A stretch of DNA of 64,000 bases from Arthrobacter_H sp030452125. Its GTDB lineage: Bacteria; Actinomycetota; Actinomycetes; Actinomycetales; Micrococcaceae. Positions 9,194-17,878 of the stretch are shown here, in pieces. The stretch lies in assembly GCA_052379645.1 (NCBI GenBank), contig JBQSYU010000002.1; one strand, written 5' to 3'. Numbering within the stretch: the first letter of the stretch is position 1; each line of letters opens with the position of its first letter. Below the pieces are notes generated by a model that saw only the letters and a list, made by a program, of their open reading frames with translations, searched no databases and had not been told where the DNA came from. The translations under genes and the position numbers were made by a program.

Positions 9194-9500
9194 GGACTCA
9201 ATCCTCTCAAACCTGTGAAAACCCTGATAATCCGGGGAACCCTCGGACACGCCCATCGGTATACTCATATATCGGGCGTGTTGCGACATGGATCGGACGG
9301 CTTCCATCTATAGAATCACCGCCTCCACTTGACGTCGCTGAGTTACACCATTGTAATTAGTAGGGCAGCAGCTTTTTCCAGACAGCGGACTAAGCCGCGG
9401 CCGCATACATGACCGGAGGACGGACGGACGGTTACCGTTCGCCAGGTCGGGTACGCGGACGGTGCACGAGAGACAGCCAACCAGCGGAAGGGCGCACATC
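9194..9500. other. 307-bp intergenic region upstream of whiB
   Basis: No gene is seen. The region is clearly more AT-rich than its flanks around 9230-9370. It holds the whiB promoter candidate at 9329-9357 and a second AT-rich tract with TATACT and TATATC around 9258-9274 that could drive either strand. A length above 300 bp is unusual for this compact window and fits a regulated whiB promoter. Confidence 0.6.
9329..9357 (+). promoter_or_regulatory. Candidate sigma-70-type promoter of whiB
   Basis: TTGACG at 9329-9334 and TGTAAT at 9352-9357 are separated by 17 bp. This would give a leader of about 135 nt before ATG 9501. Confidence 0.45.
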
Positions 9501-10049
9501 ATGGGGAACGCAGAGCGCATTTACGATCCCAGCCAAGCCGAACAGGCGTCGAAGAGGTACGGCTCCCGTGGAGTCCCCGCAGACTGGTTCCTGGACCCCG
9601 CGGACGATGCGGCGGCAGAGAACTACCGGGCCGCCGGGCTGGACCTGGATGACCAGGCCACGGCCTTCCTGGCGGCCCACGAGTCCGACGTCGAGACCCC
9701 CGAGGCGCTGCTGGCACCGGTCCGTGAACTTCCGGTGGAGCGCCCCGCCCAGAGCGCCCCCGCCGAAGTGGACCCGCAGCAGCAGTTGTGGCTCGGCATG
9801 CCGGGATACCCCGGCGCGGAGGACGAAGGCGAACTCGGATGGCAGACCGAAGCCCTCTGCGCCCAGACCGATCCCGAAGCCTTCTTCCCCGAAAAGGGCG
9901 GGTCGACCCGTGACGCGAAGAAGGTCTGCGGGGCCTGCAACGTCCGCTCCGAATGCCTGGAGTACGCGCTGTCCAACGACGAGCGCTTCGGCATCTGGGG
10001 CGGTCTGTCCGAGCGCGAGCGCCGCCGGCTGAGGAAGCGAGCGGTCTGA
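9501..10049 (+). CDS. whiB: WhiB family [4Fe-4S] regulator (WhiB/WhmD/WhiB2 type)
   Basis: Iron-sulfur transcription factor that partners the primary sigma factor; this subgroup controls cell division and sporulation genes in other Actinobacteria. The C-terminal ~75 residues contain the four cysteines (LCAQTDPEAFFPEKGGS, then CGACNVRSEC), the FGIWGG turn and a basic tail (RERRRLRKRAV). Neighbours match the conserved mycobacterial whiB2 locus (zincin-like, DUF3499, phosphohexomutase, manA). At 182 residues it is about twice the usual length: the first ~100 residues are an acidic, low-complexity extension. ATG 9501 has GGAAGGG eight bases upstream. An internal ATG at 9798 would give the usual size but lacks a ribosome binding site. 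Confidence 0.93.
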   Translation: MGNAERIYDPSQAEQASKRYGSRGVPADWFLDPADDAAAENYRAAGLDLDDQATAFLAAHESDVETPEALLAPVRELPVERPAQSAPAEVDPQQQLWLGMPGYPGAEDEGELGWQTEALCAQTDPEAFFPEKGGSTRDAKKVCGACNVRSECLEYALSNDERFGIWGGLSERERRRLRKRAV

Positions 10050-13000
10050 TTCATTCGCAAGTACGCGTCACGGCCGTCGTCGTTGCCCACGATGGGGAGA
10101 GCTTCCTTCCGGCAACCCTCGAAGCGCTCACGAACCAGAGCCGGCCGGTCGATCATTTCATCGGCGTCGACGCAGGATCCCAGGATGATTCCGCCCGCTT
10201 CCTGACCGACGCGTTGCCTGCCGGCACCCCGCTGGTGAAGGCCCGGGCGAGGGGATTCGGCGCCTCCGTGCGCGCGGGCGTGACCGGTGAGGATGCGCTC
10301 CCGCGCCGGGCAGGGGATCCGACGACCACGGGCAACCTGCCCGCGGTCGACGCCGACATCCAGGATTGGATCTGGTTGATCCATGACGACTCGGCCCCCG
10401 ACCGCGGTGCCCTGGAGGCGCTGCTCGAAGCCGTGGAGACCTCTCCGGCGGTGACCATCGCAGGGTGCAAGCAGTTGAACCGCGATCAGCCCCGTCAGCT
10501 GCTGGACGTCGGTCTGGGGGTCAGCCGGTGGGGCGAACGCCTGACCATGATCGATGTCGATGAACTCGACCAGGGACAATACGACTCCCGTTCCGACCGC
10601 TTCGCCGTGAATTCGGCAGGACTGCTGGTGCGTCGCGACATCTGGGAGGAACTGGGCGGTTTCGACCCCGCACTGCCCGGGCTCGGCGACGACCTGGACC
10701 TGTGCTGGCGCAACCGGCTGGCCGGTCACCGCGTCGTGGTCGTCCCGAACGCCAAGATGTTCCACGCCCCCGACAAGGTCCGGTCCATCGCCGGCCCGTT
10801 GGCCGCCCGTCGGGCCGAAGTGTTCCTGCGGCTCAAGCATGCCCCTGCCTGGAAGGTCCCCTTCGTCGCCATCGGCGCGGTCCTCGGTTCCCTCCTGCGG
10901 CTACTGATGTCCCTGCTGGCCAAGGACCCGGCCTTCGGCTTCGGCCAGCTCAGCAGCACGTTGTCCGCCGTGTTCTCTCCGGTGGCCCTGCGGGGTTCAC
11001 GCCGTGGGGCACGACGGACCCGCAAGGTCTCCCGGTCGCTGGTCCGCCCGTTGATGGTCCCGCGGCGCGAGGTGTGGGCCCATCGACGCAACCTGCTCCA
11101 GGCCGCCGGCAGCGCCACGGTCTTCGGTGACGGGTCGGGGGTTGCCGCCGAGGCATCCAACCCCTCGGGCGACAGTTCCGACGATTTCGCGGCATTGGCC
11201 GCCCCGCCCCGCACGGGTTCCTGGGTCGGTGCGGCGCTGGCGGTGCTGGGCACCGCCGTCGTCTCCCTGCTGGGGCTGCGGGCCCTCTTCGGCACCGGGG
11301 CGTTGGCTGGCGGGTCGATGCTGCCCGTCAGCCGGAGCCTGTCCGGTATCTGGGCCCACGCCACCGGGTGGTGGCAGGATCTGGGAACCGGGATGCCCGG
11401 CCACGGGGATCCCTTCGGCTTCGTGCTCTGGCTGCTCTCACTGCTCGGGTTCGGCACCCCCAACGCCGCCATCGTCGTGGTGTATCTGTTGGCGATGCCG
11501 CTGGCGGCACTCTTCGCCTGGCTGGCCCTGGGATCGGTGACGGCCAGCCGGGCCGCCCGGCTGCTCGGGGCCCTGGTCTGGGCCCTGGCCCCGGCCCTGC
11601 AGGTCGCCCTCGGTTCGGGGCGGGCCGGCGCCATCGTCGTGCACGTGCTGCTGCCGTTGGCCGGGCTCGGGGTGATCCGTGCCGTCGGGGCCGGACGCCC
11701 GCGCACTGAACAGCACGCGGTTCCCGCGGTGGAGGATCCGCCCTCGAAATCGGGGTTGCACGGGGTCCCGTCGTGGACTGCTGCCGCCGGGGCCGCCCTG
11801 GCCCTGGCCGCGGTCACCGCCGCCTCCCCGACCCTGCTTCCGCTGGCCGTGGTGCTCGTGGTGGTCCTGGCCATCCCGTTGGGCCGCCGGGCCCGGACCC
11901 TCTGGTGGGTTCCCGTGCCGTCGCTGGTCTTGGCGCTGGGAAGCATCCCGGCGGCACTGCAGAACCCCCGGGTGCTGCTGGCCGACCCGGGAGTCGTCCA
12001 GCCCTTCGACGCCGCGGAGCTGTGGCAACAGGTCCTGGGCTTCCCGGTGGCCTTCGACCCGGCGGCCGGCGTCCAGGGATTCGGCTGGGCCGCGCACCTG
12101 CTGCCCGGGCCGTGGGCGTTCATCGCCGCCCTGCTGGTGGGCGTGCCACTGTTGCTGCTGGCCATCGTCGGTCTGCTGCGCCGCGGGCGACGCGGAGCGA
12201 TCATCCGGACCGCCTGGGTGGCCGGAATGGCGGCCCTGGCGACCGGATACGCCGTGCAGGCCCTCCCCTTCAGCATCACGGCCGGCCATGCGGTCACCCC
12301 CTTCACCGGTCCCTTCGTCTCGGTCTTCATGCTCGGTGTCGTCCTGGCCGGCGCGGGCGGCCTGGACTGGATGCGCAGCGTCCGGCTCCACCAGACCTCG
12401 CGGCTGCGCGTCATCGCCGGCCCGGCCCTGGCCGCCGGCGTGGTGCTGGTCCTGGCCTCGGCCACGGTGGCCACCACCGTCTGGCTGGCCCCGCGGACCG
12501 TCGGCTCCGAGGCCACCAGCGACCCCGCCACCACCTCGGATCTGGGGCTGGGACAGTCGGTGGTGCCCGTGGCGGCCCGTACGCTGCCCGCCACGGCCGC
12601 CGACCGGGGGAAGTCCCCGTTGCAGGAGCGCACCCTCGTCCTGGCCCCCGAAGGCGACGAAGGGGCCATGAGCGCCACGTTGATGAGCGGATCAGGCATG
12701 AGCCTGGACCAGCTCTCCGCGGTCTCCTCCAGTGCGCGGCTCACCGGAAGCCTCACCGATCCGCAGGCGGCCCCCGACGACGATTCCGCCCGGACCCTAC
12801 GCTCCACCGTGGCCGGCCTGGCCTCCGGGCAGGCCATCGACCCGCGACCGGAGCTGGCCCGATTCGGGGTCAGCTTCGTGGTGTTGCAGGCGCCCGAAGG
12901 GGTGTCCACGCTGGCCGGACGCCTTGATGGTGTCCCGGGGCTGGCCCCCGTGGGCTACACCGACGCAGGCTGGCTGTGGCGGGTGAGCCCGGACGCCGAA

Positions 13001-13519
13001 CTGGAGGACTCCGGGAACCCCAACGAATTCACCGCCCGGGTGAGGCTGCTCGACGCCGATGGCACGACCACCGGCCTCATCGGCTCCGAGGGGGCCCGCG
13101 TGCAGGGCCACCAGCTGCCCAACGGGCCGAAGGGGCGCACCGTCGTCCTGGCCGAACGGGCCGATCCGGGGTGGCAGGCCACCTACGACGGCAAGGCCCT
13201 CGAAGCCACCACCGACGAGTGGGCCCAGGCCTTCGAGCTGCCCAGCGGTGCCGGGGAACTATCCATCGGCTATTCGGCCCCCTGGTCGGTGCCCTTGGGG
13301 ATCCTGCTGGCCATCGTCTTCGCAGGGACCGTGCTGCTGGTCATCCCGATCCCTGCCAGCCGACGGTTCGCCACCCGCCGGGTGGAGGAATTCAGGGCCA
13401 CCGGCAGTGCCGAATCGGTGCGGGACATCGATGAAGCCGACGGGGAACACCTGCAGGACGAAGACGACGGCGATGCCCTTCAGTCCGCCACGCCGACCAC
13501 CGAGGAGCATGACCAATGA
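10049..13519 (+). CDS. Large GT2 glycosyltransferase / multi-spanning membrane protein
   Basis: About 1156 residues. Residues 1-250 form a GT2 (GT-A) domain: VRVTAVVVAHDGESFLPATL at the nucleotide-binding start, a WLIHDDSAPD acidic motif and GLGDDLDLCWRNRLAGHRVV. After a basic linker come ten or more membrane helices (about 390-760) and a large extracytoplasmic part, then a last helix near 1100 (GILLAIVFAGTVLLVIPI) and an acidic tail. A role in envelope polysaccharide or glycolipid synthesis is inferred. The reading frame runs directly out of the whiB stop, with no ATG, GTG or TTG where homology begins. ATT 10049 (overlapping the whiB TGA) or CTG 10046 are the candidates, served by GAGGAAG at 10031. 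Overlaps the next gene by ATGA. Confidence 0.85.
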   Translation: MHSQVRVTAVVVAHDGESFLPATLEALTNQSRPVDHFIGVDAGSQDDSARFLTDALPAGTPLVKARARGFGASVRAGVTGEDALPRRAGDPTTTGNLPAVDADIQDWIWLIHDDSAPDRGALEALLEAVETSPAVTIAGCKQLNRDQPRQLLDVGLGVSRWGERLTMIDVDELDQGQYDSRSDRFAVNSAGLLVRRDIWEELGGFDPALPGLGDDLDLCWRNRLAGHRVVVVPNAKMFHAPDKVRSIAGPLAARRAEVFLRLKHAPAWKVPFVAIGAVLGSLLRLLMSLLAKDPAFGFGQLSSTLSAVFSPVALRGSRRGARRTRKVSRSLVRPLMVPRREVWAHRRNLLQAAGSATVFGDGSGVAAEASNPSGDSSDDFAALAAPPRTGSWVGAALAVLGTAVVSLLGLRALFGTGALAGGSMLPVSRSLSGIWAHATGWWQDLGTGMPGHGDPFGFVLWLLSLLGFGTPNAAIVVVYLLAMPLAALFAWLALGSVTASRAARLLGALVWALAPALQVALGSGRAGAIVVHVLLPLAGLGVIRAVGAGRPRTEQHAVPAVEDPPSKSGLHGVPSWTAAAGAALALAAVTAASPTLLPLAVVLVVVLAIPLGRRARTLWWVPVPSLVLALGSIPAALQNPRVLLADPGVVQPFDAAELWQQVLGFPVAFDPAAGVQGFGWAAHLLPGPWAFIAALLVGVPLLLLAIVGLLRRGRRGAIIRTAWVAGMAALATGYAVQALPFSITAGHAVTPFTGPFVSVFMLGVVLAGAGGLDWMRSVRLHQTSRLRVIAGPALAAGVVLVLASATVATTVWLAPRTVGSEATSDPATTSDLGLGQSVVPVAARTLPATAADRGKSPLQERTLVLAPEGDEGAMSATLMSGSGMSLDQLSAVSSSARLTGSLTDPQAAPDDDSARTLRSTVAGLASGQAIDPRPELARFGVSFVVLQAPEGVSTLAGRLDGVPGLAPVGYTDAGWLWRVSPDAELEDSGNPNEFTARVRLLDADGTTTGLIGSEGARVQGHQLPNGPKGRTVVLAERADPGWQATYDGKALEATTDEWAQAFELPSGAGELSIGYSAPWSVPLGILLAIVFAGTVLLVIPIPASRRFATRRVEEFRATGSAESVRDIDEADGEHLQDEDDGDALQSATPTTEEHDQ

Positions 13520-15114
13520 CCCGGAACCGGATCCCGCGCCGCGGACGTGCCGCAGCCGCCTCGCTCGGGGCCGTCCTGCTGGTGGCCACCGGCGGCGGCA
13601 TTGCCGCAGGCTCGCTCAACGGCCCGCTGTCGGCGCCCGACGTCGGGGCCGTTCCCCGGGTCTCGGTGCCCGCGGGCGACTATGTGGGCCAATGCCCCGC
13701 GACGGCCCGGTTGCTTGATGGGGCGGCCGGAGAGGGGACGGATCCTGCCTTCGCCCCTGCCTCGGATTCGGAAAAGACGACGATCCGCTCCACGGTCCTG
13801 TCCGATGCCGCCGAACGCGTCCCCGGCGCCGAGGTGGAGAAGCTCGACGGGTCCACGGTGGAGACCTTGTCCAAGGAACTCCCGGAGGACGAGGCCGAGG
13901 AGGACAAATCCACCGGCGATGACGGCTTCACCGGCCGCAAGGCCAAAACGTCCTCCGGGGTGAGCGAACCGTCGACGGTGAACCTGCGGGTCCAACCCCT
14001 GGGCGGCCAGCAGTCCACCGCCGGGGCCGTCCGCAGCTACCTCGCCGACGACGGCGACCTGGCCGGGATGGCCGCAGCGACCTGCCAGGTCCCAGCGAAC
14101 GAACAGTGGCTGACCGGCGCCTCGACCACGGTCGGCAGCACCGCGCTGTTGACCCTGGCCAACCCCTCGGCCTCCCCGTCCACCGTCGACCTGGACCTGT
14201 ACGGGTCCAAGGGGCATATCGAGGCAGGCAATGCCCGCGGGATCGTGATCGCCCCGGGGGAGTCGACGTCGATCGTCCTGGGCGGGATGGCCTCCGGAGA
14301 GAAATCGCTGTCGGTCAAGGCCACCTCCACCGGTGCCCCGGTCAGCGCGGTCATCCAACAGAGCACCTTGCGCGGGTTGACTCCCGGGGGCGTGGACTTC
14401 ATCGAGCCCGCGGCCGCCCCCGATGAACACCAGGTCGTGCCCGGGATCCTCATCCAGGACGCCAAGACGCAAAAGGACATCACCGCGCAGAAGGGGTACG
14501 ACGACGCCGTGCCGACCCTGGACCTGACCGTCCCCGGGACGGGGGAGCAACACGTGAAGGTCCGGCTGGTGGGCCGGGACGGACCGGTGGACCTTCCCAG
14601 CGACGGCCAATACACCGCCGAAGCCGGGGCGACCACCAGTGTGCCCCTGACCGGGGTGGAGGCCGGGAACTACACGGCGATCGTGGACTCCGAGGAACCG
14701 GTGGCCGCCTCCGTGCGGATGACCCGCGGGACGAAGGCGAAGAAACGGACCGACGCGGCCTGGGCCGGGGCGGCCCATCGGCTCGGTGGCGAACATCTGG
14801 CGGTCGTGCCGAAGGGGGCCGATTCCCGTTTCATCTTCCTGGCCAGGGACGGGGCCGGGAGCATCGACCTGCGGCCGGTCACCTCCGACGGCAAGGTCGG
14901 CAAGGCGGTCACCGTGGAGGTGGACCAGGGAAAAAGCGTCGAACGCACGGTCGATTCCCTGGGCAAGGACGTGGTCGCGGTGACCCTCAGTGCCAGTGGG
15001 GACCCCGTCTACGGAAGCCTGATGGCCACCCGCGGGAAAACCGATGTGTCGGTTCTGCCGTTGCCGCCGGCCACCCGGGGAGCCACGGACATCGGCGTGG
15101 ATCTGCGCTACTGA
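13516..15114 (+). CDS. DUF5719 family secreted/anchored protein
   Basis: 532 residues with an N-terminal signal-anchor (basic MTRNRIPRRGR, then ASLGAVLLVATGGGIAAGSL) and an all-extracytoplasmic remainder. Repeated beta-rich segments with CPATARLL, LTLANPSASPSTVDLDLYGSKG and APGESTSIVLGG resemble the DUF5719 family, which follows the large GT2 protein in many Actinobacteria. Function is unknown; conserved pairing suggests both proteins work at the same envelope site. The ATG overlaps the upstream stop by four bases, so the two are translationally coupled. It is convergent with the next gene, 20 bp away. Confidence 0.85.
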   Translation: MTRNRIPRRGRAAAASLGAVLLVATGGGIAAGSLNGPLSAPDVGAVPRVSVPAGDYVGQCPATARLLDGAAGEGTDPAFAPASDSEKTTIRSTVLSDAAERVPGAEVEKLDGSTVETLSKELPEDEAEEDKSTGDDGFTGRKAKTSSGVSEPSTVNLRVQPLGGQQSTAGAVRSYLADDGDLAGMAAATCQVPANEQWLTGASTTVGSTALLTLANPSASPSTVDLDLYGSKGHIEAGNARGIVIAPGESTSIVLGGMASGEKSLSVKATSTGAPVSAVIQQSTLRGLTPGGVDFIEPAAAPDEHQVVPGILIQDAKTQKDITAQKGYDDAVPTLDLTVPGTGEQHVKVRLVGRDGPVDLPSDGQYTAEAGATTSVPLTGVEAGNYTAIVDSEEPVAASVRMTRGTKAKKRTDAAWAGAAHRLGGEHLAVVPKGADSRFIFLARDGAGSIDLRPVTSDGKVGKAVTVEVDQGKSVERTVDSLGKDVVAVTLSASGDPVYGSLMATRGKTDVSVLPLPPATRGATDIGVDLRY

Positions 15115-15134
15115 ACAGGCCCCTCGGCGACGGG

Positions 15135-15623
15135 CTAGAAGCCGCCCTCCCAGGGGTGGTAGTCGGGGTCGATCTCCTCGGGCTCGCGCAGCAGGAGCTC
15201 GGCAACGAGTTCGACGACCGCCAGATGGACGACTTCGGGCAGCAGCAGGGGGGAATCGGCCAGCTCCTCCACGGGGCGGCGGTAGACGACCACGCGGGCG
15301 AGGCGACGCGGGGTGGCCCCCCACGTCCGGCCCAACGGGACCCGGCGTCCGGAGGCCTGGGAGTAGTCCAGCGAGGTGCTGCGCGGCATCAGCTCGATGG
15401 TGAATTCCATCGAGGCGATCGGTTGGCCCCACAGTAGTTCGAGGCGTTCGGCGGACTCGGTGACCAGATCCTCGAAACGGTCGGCGCGGGTGCGTGAGCC
15501 GGGCAACCCCGGGTGCATCAGGTTCCCGCGCAGTCCGCGTCCGTGGCGGTTCCGGCGGCGCTCCTCAAAGGACCTGCGGGTCGCCCCGGGCCCTTCGAAC
15601 CGCACCCTGAAACCTTGCGCCAT
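15135..15623 (-). CDS. Zincin-like metallopeptidase family protein without HExxH
   Basis: 162 residues, similar in layout to the actinobacterial 'metallopeptidase family protein' (zincin-like) next to whiB2 and DUF3499. Features include a basic start (RRSFEERRRNRHGRGLRG), FEDLVTESAERLEL near residue 45 and MEFTIELMP. Family members that are true zincins carry HExxH in the helix near the C-terminus; here the matching stretch reads EVVHLAVVELVAELL, so catalytic zinc binding is doubtful. The start is ATG 15623, with TAGGCT ending seven bases upstream (leaderless). Function unknown. Confidence 0.8.
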   Translation of the reverse strand: MAQGFRVRFEGPGATRRSFEERRRNRHGRGLRGNLMHPGLPGSRTRADRFEDLVTESAERLELLWGQPIASMEFTIELMPRSTSLDYSQASGRRVPLGRTWGATPRRLARVVVYRRPVEELADSPLLLPEVVHLAVVELVAELLLREPEEIDPDYHPWEGGF

Positions 15624-15630
15624 GACACCG

Positions 15631-15636
15631 AGCCTA
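15631..15636 (-). promoter_or_regulatory. -10 box of zincin-like gene (leaderless)
   Basis: TAGGCT on the minus strand, seven bases before ATG 15623. Same hexamer and spacing class as the boxes at 18781 and 22854. Confidence 0.5.
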
Positions 15637-15716
15637 CCGAAGATCCCCGGTGCCGTCGGCGGGAACCGTTTCCCGCCATGCCTGTCTGCTTGGGGCCCGG
15701 GGCGCGACACGGCAGG

Positions 15717-15722
15717 TAAGCT
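15717..15722 (+). promoter_or_regulatory. -10 box of DUF3499 gene (leaderless)
   Basis: TAAGCT lies eight bases before GTG 15731, and no Shine-Dalgarno sequence is visible between them. Confidence 0.5.
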
Positions 15723-15730
15723 GTTTTCTC

Positions 15731-16147
15731 GTGGGATCCCTTCGACTTTGTTCACGCTCCGCCTGCGGCCGCTCGGCCCTGGCCACCTTGACGTTTGTGT
15801 ACGCCGATTCCACCGCCGTCCTCGGGCCGTTGGCCACCTATCCCGAACCCCACTGCTACGACCTCTGCAGCGAGCACGCCCATCGGCTGACCGTCCCGCG
15901 CGGCTGGCAGGTCCTGCGGCTGGAATTGCCCGATGCCCCCCGACTGGCCGCCGATGAACTCTCCGCCCTGGCCGACGCCGTCTCCGAACCGCGCCGTCCC
16001 GCCCCGGAGGAGGGACACTCCACCGTGGAGCGCGGTTCAGGCGTGACGAACCCGTCCTCGGCGCGTACCGCCCCGACTCCCATGGACCCTCCCGACGATA
16101 CGGATGGCGGACGGGGTCCGCTGCGCATACTGCGCGAACCACGCTAA
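15731..16147 (+). CDS. DUF3499 family protein
   Basis: 138 residues. The DUF3499 core occupies residues 1-65: LRLCSRSACGRSALATLTFVYADSTAVLGPLATYPEPHCYDLC in overlapping pieces, with paired cysteines (CSRSAC, and Cys/His in the HCYDLC segment) that look like a small zinc knuckle. The last 60 residues are a Pro/Arg-rich tail. Function is unknown, but the gene is a fixed companion of whiB2 and the zincin-like gene in Actinobacteria. GTG 15731 was chosen because homology starts there and TAAGCT ends eight bases upstream. Confidence 0.88.
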   Translation: MGSLRLCSRSACGRSALATLTFVYADSTAVLGPLATYPEPHCYDLCSEHAHRLTVPRGWQVLRLELPDAPRLAADELSALADAVSEPRRPAPEEGHSTVERGSGVTNPSSARTAPTPMDPPDDTDGGRGPLRILREPR

Positions 16148-16152
16148 AGCCA

Positions 16153-16158
16153 TAAGCT
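16153..16158 (+). promoter_or_regulatory. -10 box of Trm112-like gene (leaderless)
   Basis: TAAGCT followed by six bases and ATG 16165. It lies in the 17-bp gap after DUF3499, so the small gene can be transcribed on its own as a leaderless message. Confidence 0.5.
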
Positions 16159-16164
16159 GGGCCC

Positions 16165-16368
16165 ATGGCCCACATCACGCCCCAGCTGCTCGAGATCCTG
16201 CGTTGCCCGGTCACCGGCTCGACGCTCACCCAGGACGGCGACGCATTGGTTGCCTCCGGCGAGGATGACCGGGGCAGCACCCCGCGGTACCGCTTGCACG
16301 AAGGAATCCCCATCATGCTGGGCCCCACCCCGGCCGAAGACGCCGGCAAGACCGCGGGGGCGGAGTAG
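16165..16368 (+). CDS. Trm112 family zinc-ribbon-like protein
   Basis: 67 residues with the Trm112 core: LLEILRCPVTGSTLTQ near the start and RYRLHEGIPIML toward the end. Only one cysteine of the ribbon remains, as in many bacterial members. Trm112-like proteins act as small stabilising partners of methyltransferases in eukaryotes; the bacterial role is unclear. It ends two bases before the adenosylhomocysteinase GTG, so the two are very likely cotranscribed. That pairing is suggestive because adenosylhomocysteinase removes the product of SAM-dependent methylation. Confidence 0.88.
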   Translation: MAHITPQLLEILRCPVTGSTLTQDGDALVASGEDDRGSTPRYRLHEGIPIMLGPTPAEDAGKTAGAE

Positions 16369-16370
16369 CC

Positions 16371-17858
16371 GTGGGCTTTGACTACCGGATCGCCGATATC
16401 TCCCTGCACGAGGCCGGCCGCCACCAGATTCGGCTCGCCGAACATGAGATGCCCGGGCTGATGGCGCTGCGGGCCGAATACGCCGGCTCCCAACCTCTGG
16501 CCGGGGCCCGCATTGCCGGGTCACTGCATATGACCGTCCAGACCGCGGTCCTCATCGAGACGTTGACGGCCCTGGGGGCCCGGGTCCGGTGGGCCTCCTG
16601 CAATATCTTCTCCACCCAGGACGAGGCCGCAGCAGCCGTCGTCGTGGGGTCCGGGAGTGCCGCAGACCCCCGGGGGGTGCCGGTTTTCGCCTGGAAGAAC
16701 GAATCCCTGCAGGATTACTGGTGGACCGCCGAACAGATTCTTTCCTGGCCGGGCGCCGACACCGACCCCGGGGCCGGACCGAACCTGATCCTGGACGACG
16801 GCGGGGACGCCACCATGCTGGTCCACCAGGGGGTCGCCTTCGAGGCCGCCGGAGCGGTTCGAACGGCGACCACCGCCGACAGCGAGGAGTCCACGATCGT
16901 GCTGGATCTGCTGCGCCGTTCCCTGGCGCAGGACCCCGGCCGGTTCACCCGCATCGCGGCGGGCATCCTGGGGGTCACCGAGGAGACGACCACCGGGGTG
17001 CACCGGCTGTACCAGCTCGCCGACGCCGGACAGCTGCTCTTCCCGGCCATCAACGTCAACGATTCGGTCACCAAATCCAAATTCGACAACAGGTACGGCA
17101 TCCGCCATTCCCTGCCCGACGGCATCAACCGGGCCACCGACGTGCTCATCGGGGGCAAGGTGGCCGTGGTCTGCGGGTACGGCGACGTGGGCAAGGGGGC
17201 GGCGGAGGCGCTGCGCGGCCAGGGGGCGCGGGTCATCGTCACCGAGATCGACCCGATCTGCGCCCTGCAGGCGGCCATGGACGGCTATCAGGTCGCCCGG
17301 CTTGAATCGGTCATCGACCAGGGCGATATCTTCATCACCACCACCGGCGGGACCGGAATCATCCGGGCCGAAGACATGGCGGCCATGAAGGATAAAGCCA
17401 TCGTGGGCAACGTGGGACACTTCGACGACGAAATCGACATGGCCGGGCTCGCCGCGGTGCCCGGCATCGAGAAGGTCGAGATCAAGCCGCAGGTCCACGA
17501 ATGGGTCTTCGAGCCCGGCACCGCCCGGGCCCATTCGATCATCGTGCTCTCCGAGGGACGACTATTGAATCTGGGCAACGCCACCGGACACCCCAGCTTC
17601 GTGATGTCCAACTCCTTCGCCAACCAGACGATCGGGCAGATCGAACTCTTCTCCCGGCAGCGCAGTGCCGCCGGGGCCGGCACGGGGGCCGCCTACGACA
17701 CACGGGTCCACGTGCTGCCGAAGATCCTCGATGAGAAGGTCGCCCGGCTCCACCTGAAGGCGCTGGGCATCGAACTGACCGCACTCAGGGACGAACAGGC
17801 CGACTATCTGGGGTTGGATCCGGCCGGGCCCTATAAGCCCGAGCACTACCGCTACTGA
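16371..17858 (+). CDS. ahcY: S-adenosylhomocysteine hydrolase
   Basis: Splits S-adenosylhomocysteine into adenosine and homocysteine, relieving product inhibition of methyltransferases. The 495-residue cytosolic, NAD-bound enzyme shows His54 (SLHMTVQTA), WASCNIFSTQD at 74-84, the LDDGGDATML aspartates near 141-150, KSKFDNRYG around 235-243, the NAD-binding GYGDVGKG at 269-276 and VGNVGHFDDEID. The C-terminus KPEHYRY is the conserved ending that reaches into the neighbouring subunit's NAD site. The start is GTG 16371, two bases after the Trm112-like gene. Confidence 0.97.
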   Translation: MGFDYRIADISLHEAGRHQIRLAEHEMPGLMALRAEYAGSQPLAGARIAGSLHMTVQTAVLIETLTALGARVRWASCNIFSTQDEAAAAVVVGSGSAADPRGVPVFAWKNESLQDYWWTAEQILSWPGADTDPGAGPNLILDDGGDATMLVHQGVAFEAAGAVRTATTADSEESTIVLDLLRRSLAQDPGRFTRIAAGILGVTEETTTGVHRLYQLADAGQLLFPAINVNDSVTKSKFDNRYGIRHSLPDGINRATDVLIGGKVAVVCGYGDVGKGAAEALRGQGARVIVTEIDPICALQAAMDGYQVARLESVIDQGDIFITTTGGTGIIRAEDMAAMKDKAIVGNVGHFDDEIDMAGLAAVPGIEKVEIKPQVHEWVFEPGTARAHSIIVLSEGRLLNLGNATGHPSFVMSNSFANQTIGQIELFSRQRSAAGAGTGAAYDTRVHVLPKILDEKVARLHLKALGIELTALRDEQADYLGLDPAGPYKPEHYRY

Positions 17859-17878
17859 CGGTCCCGTCCCGGCGGTCG

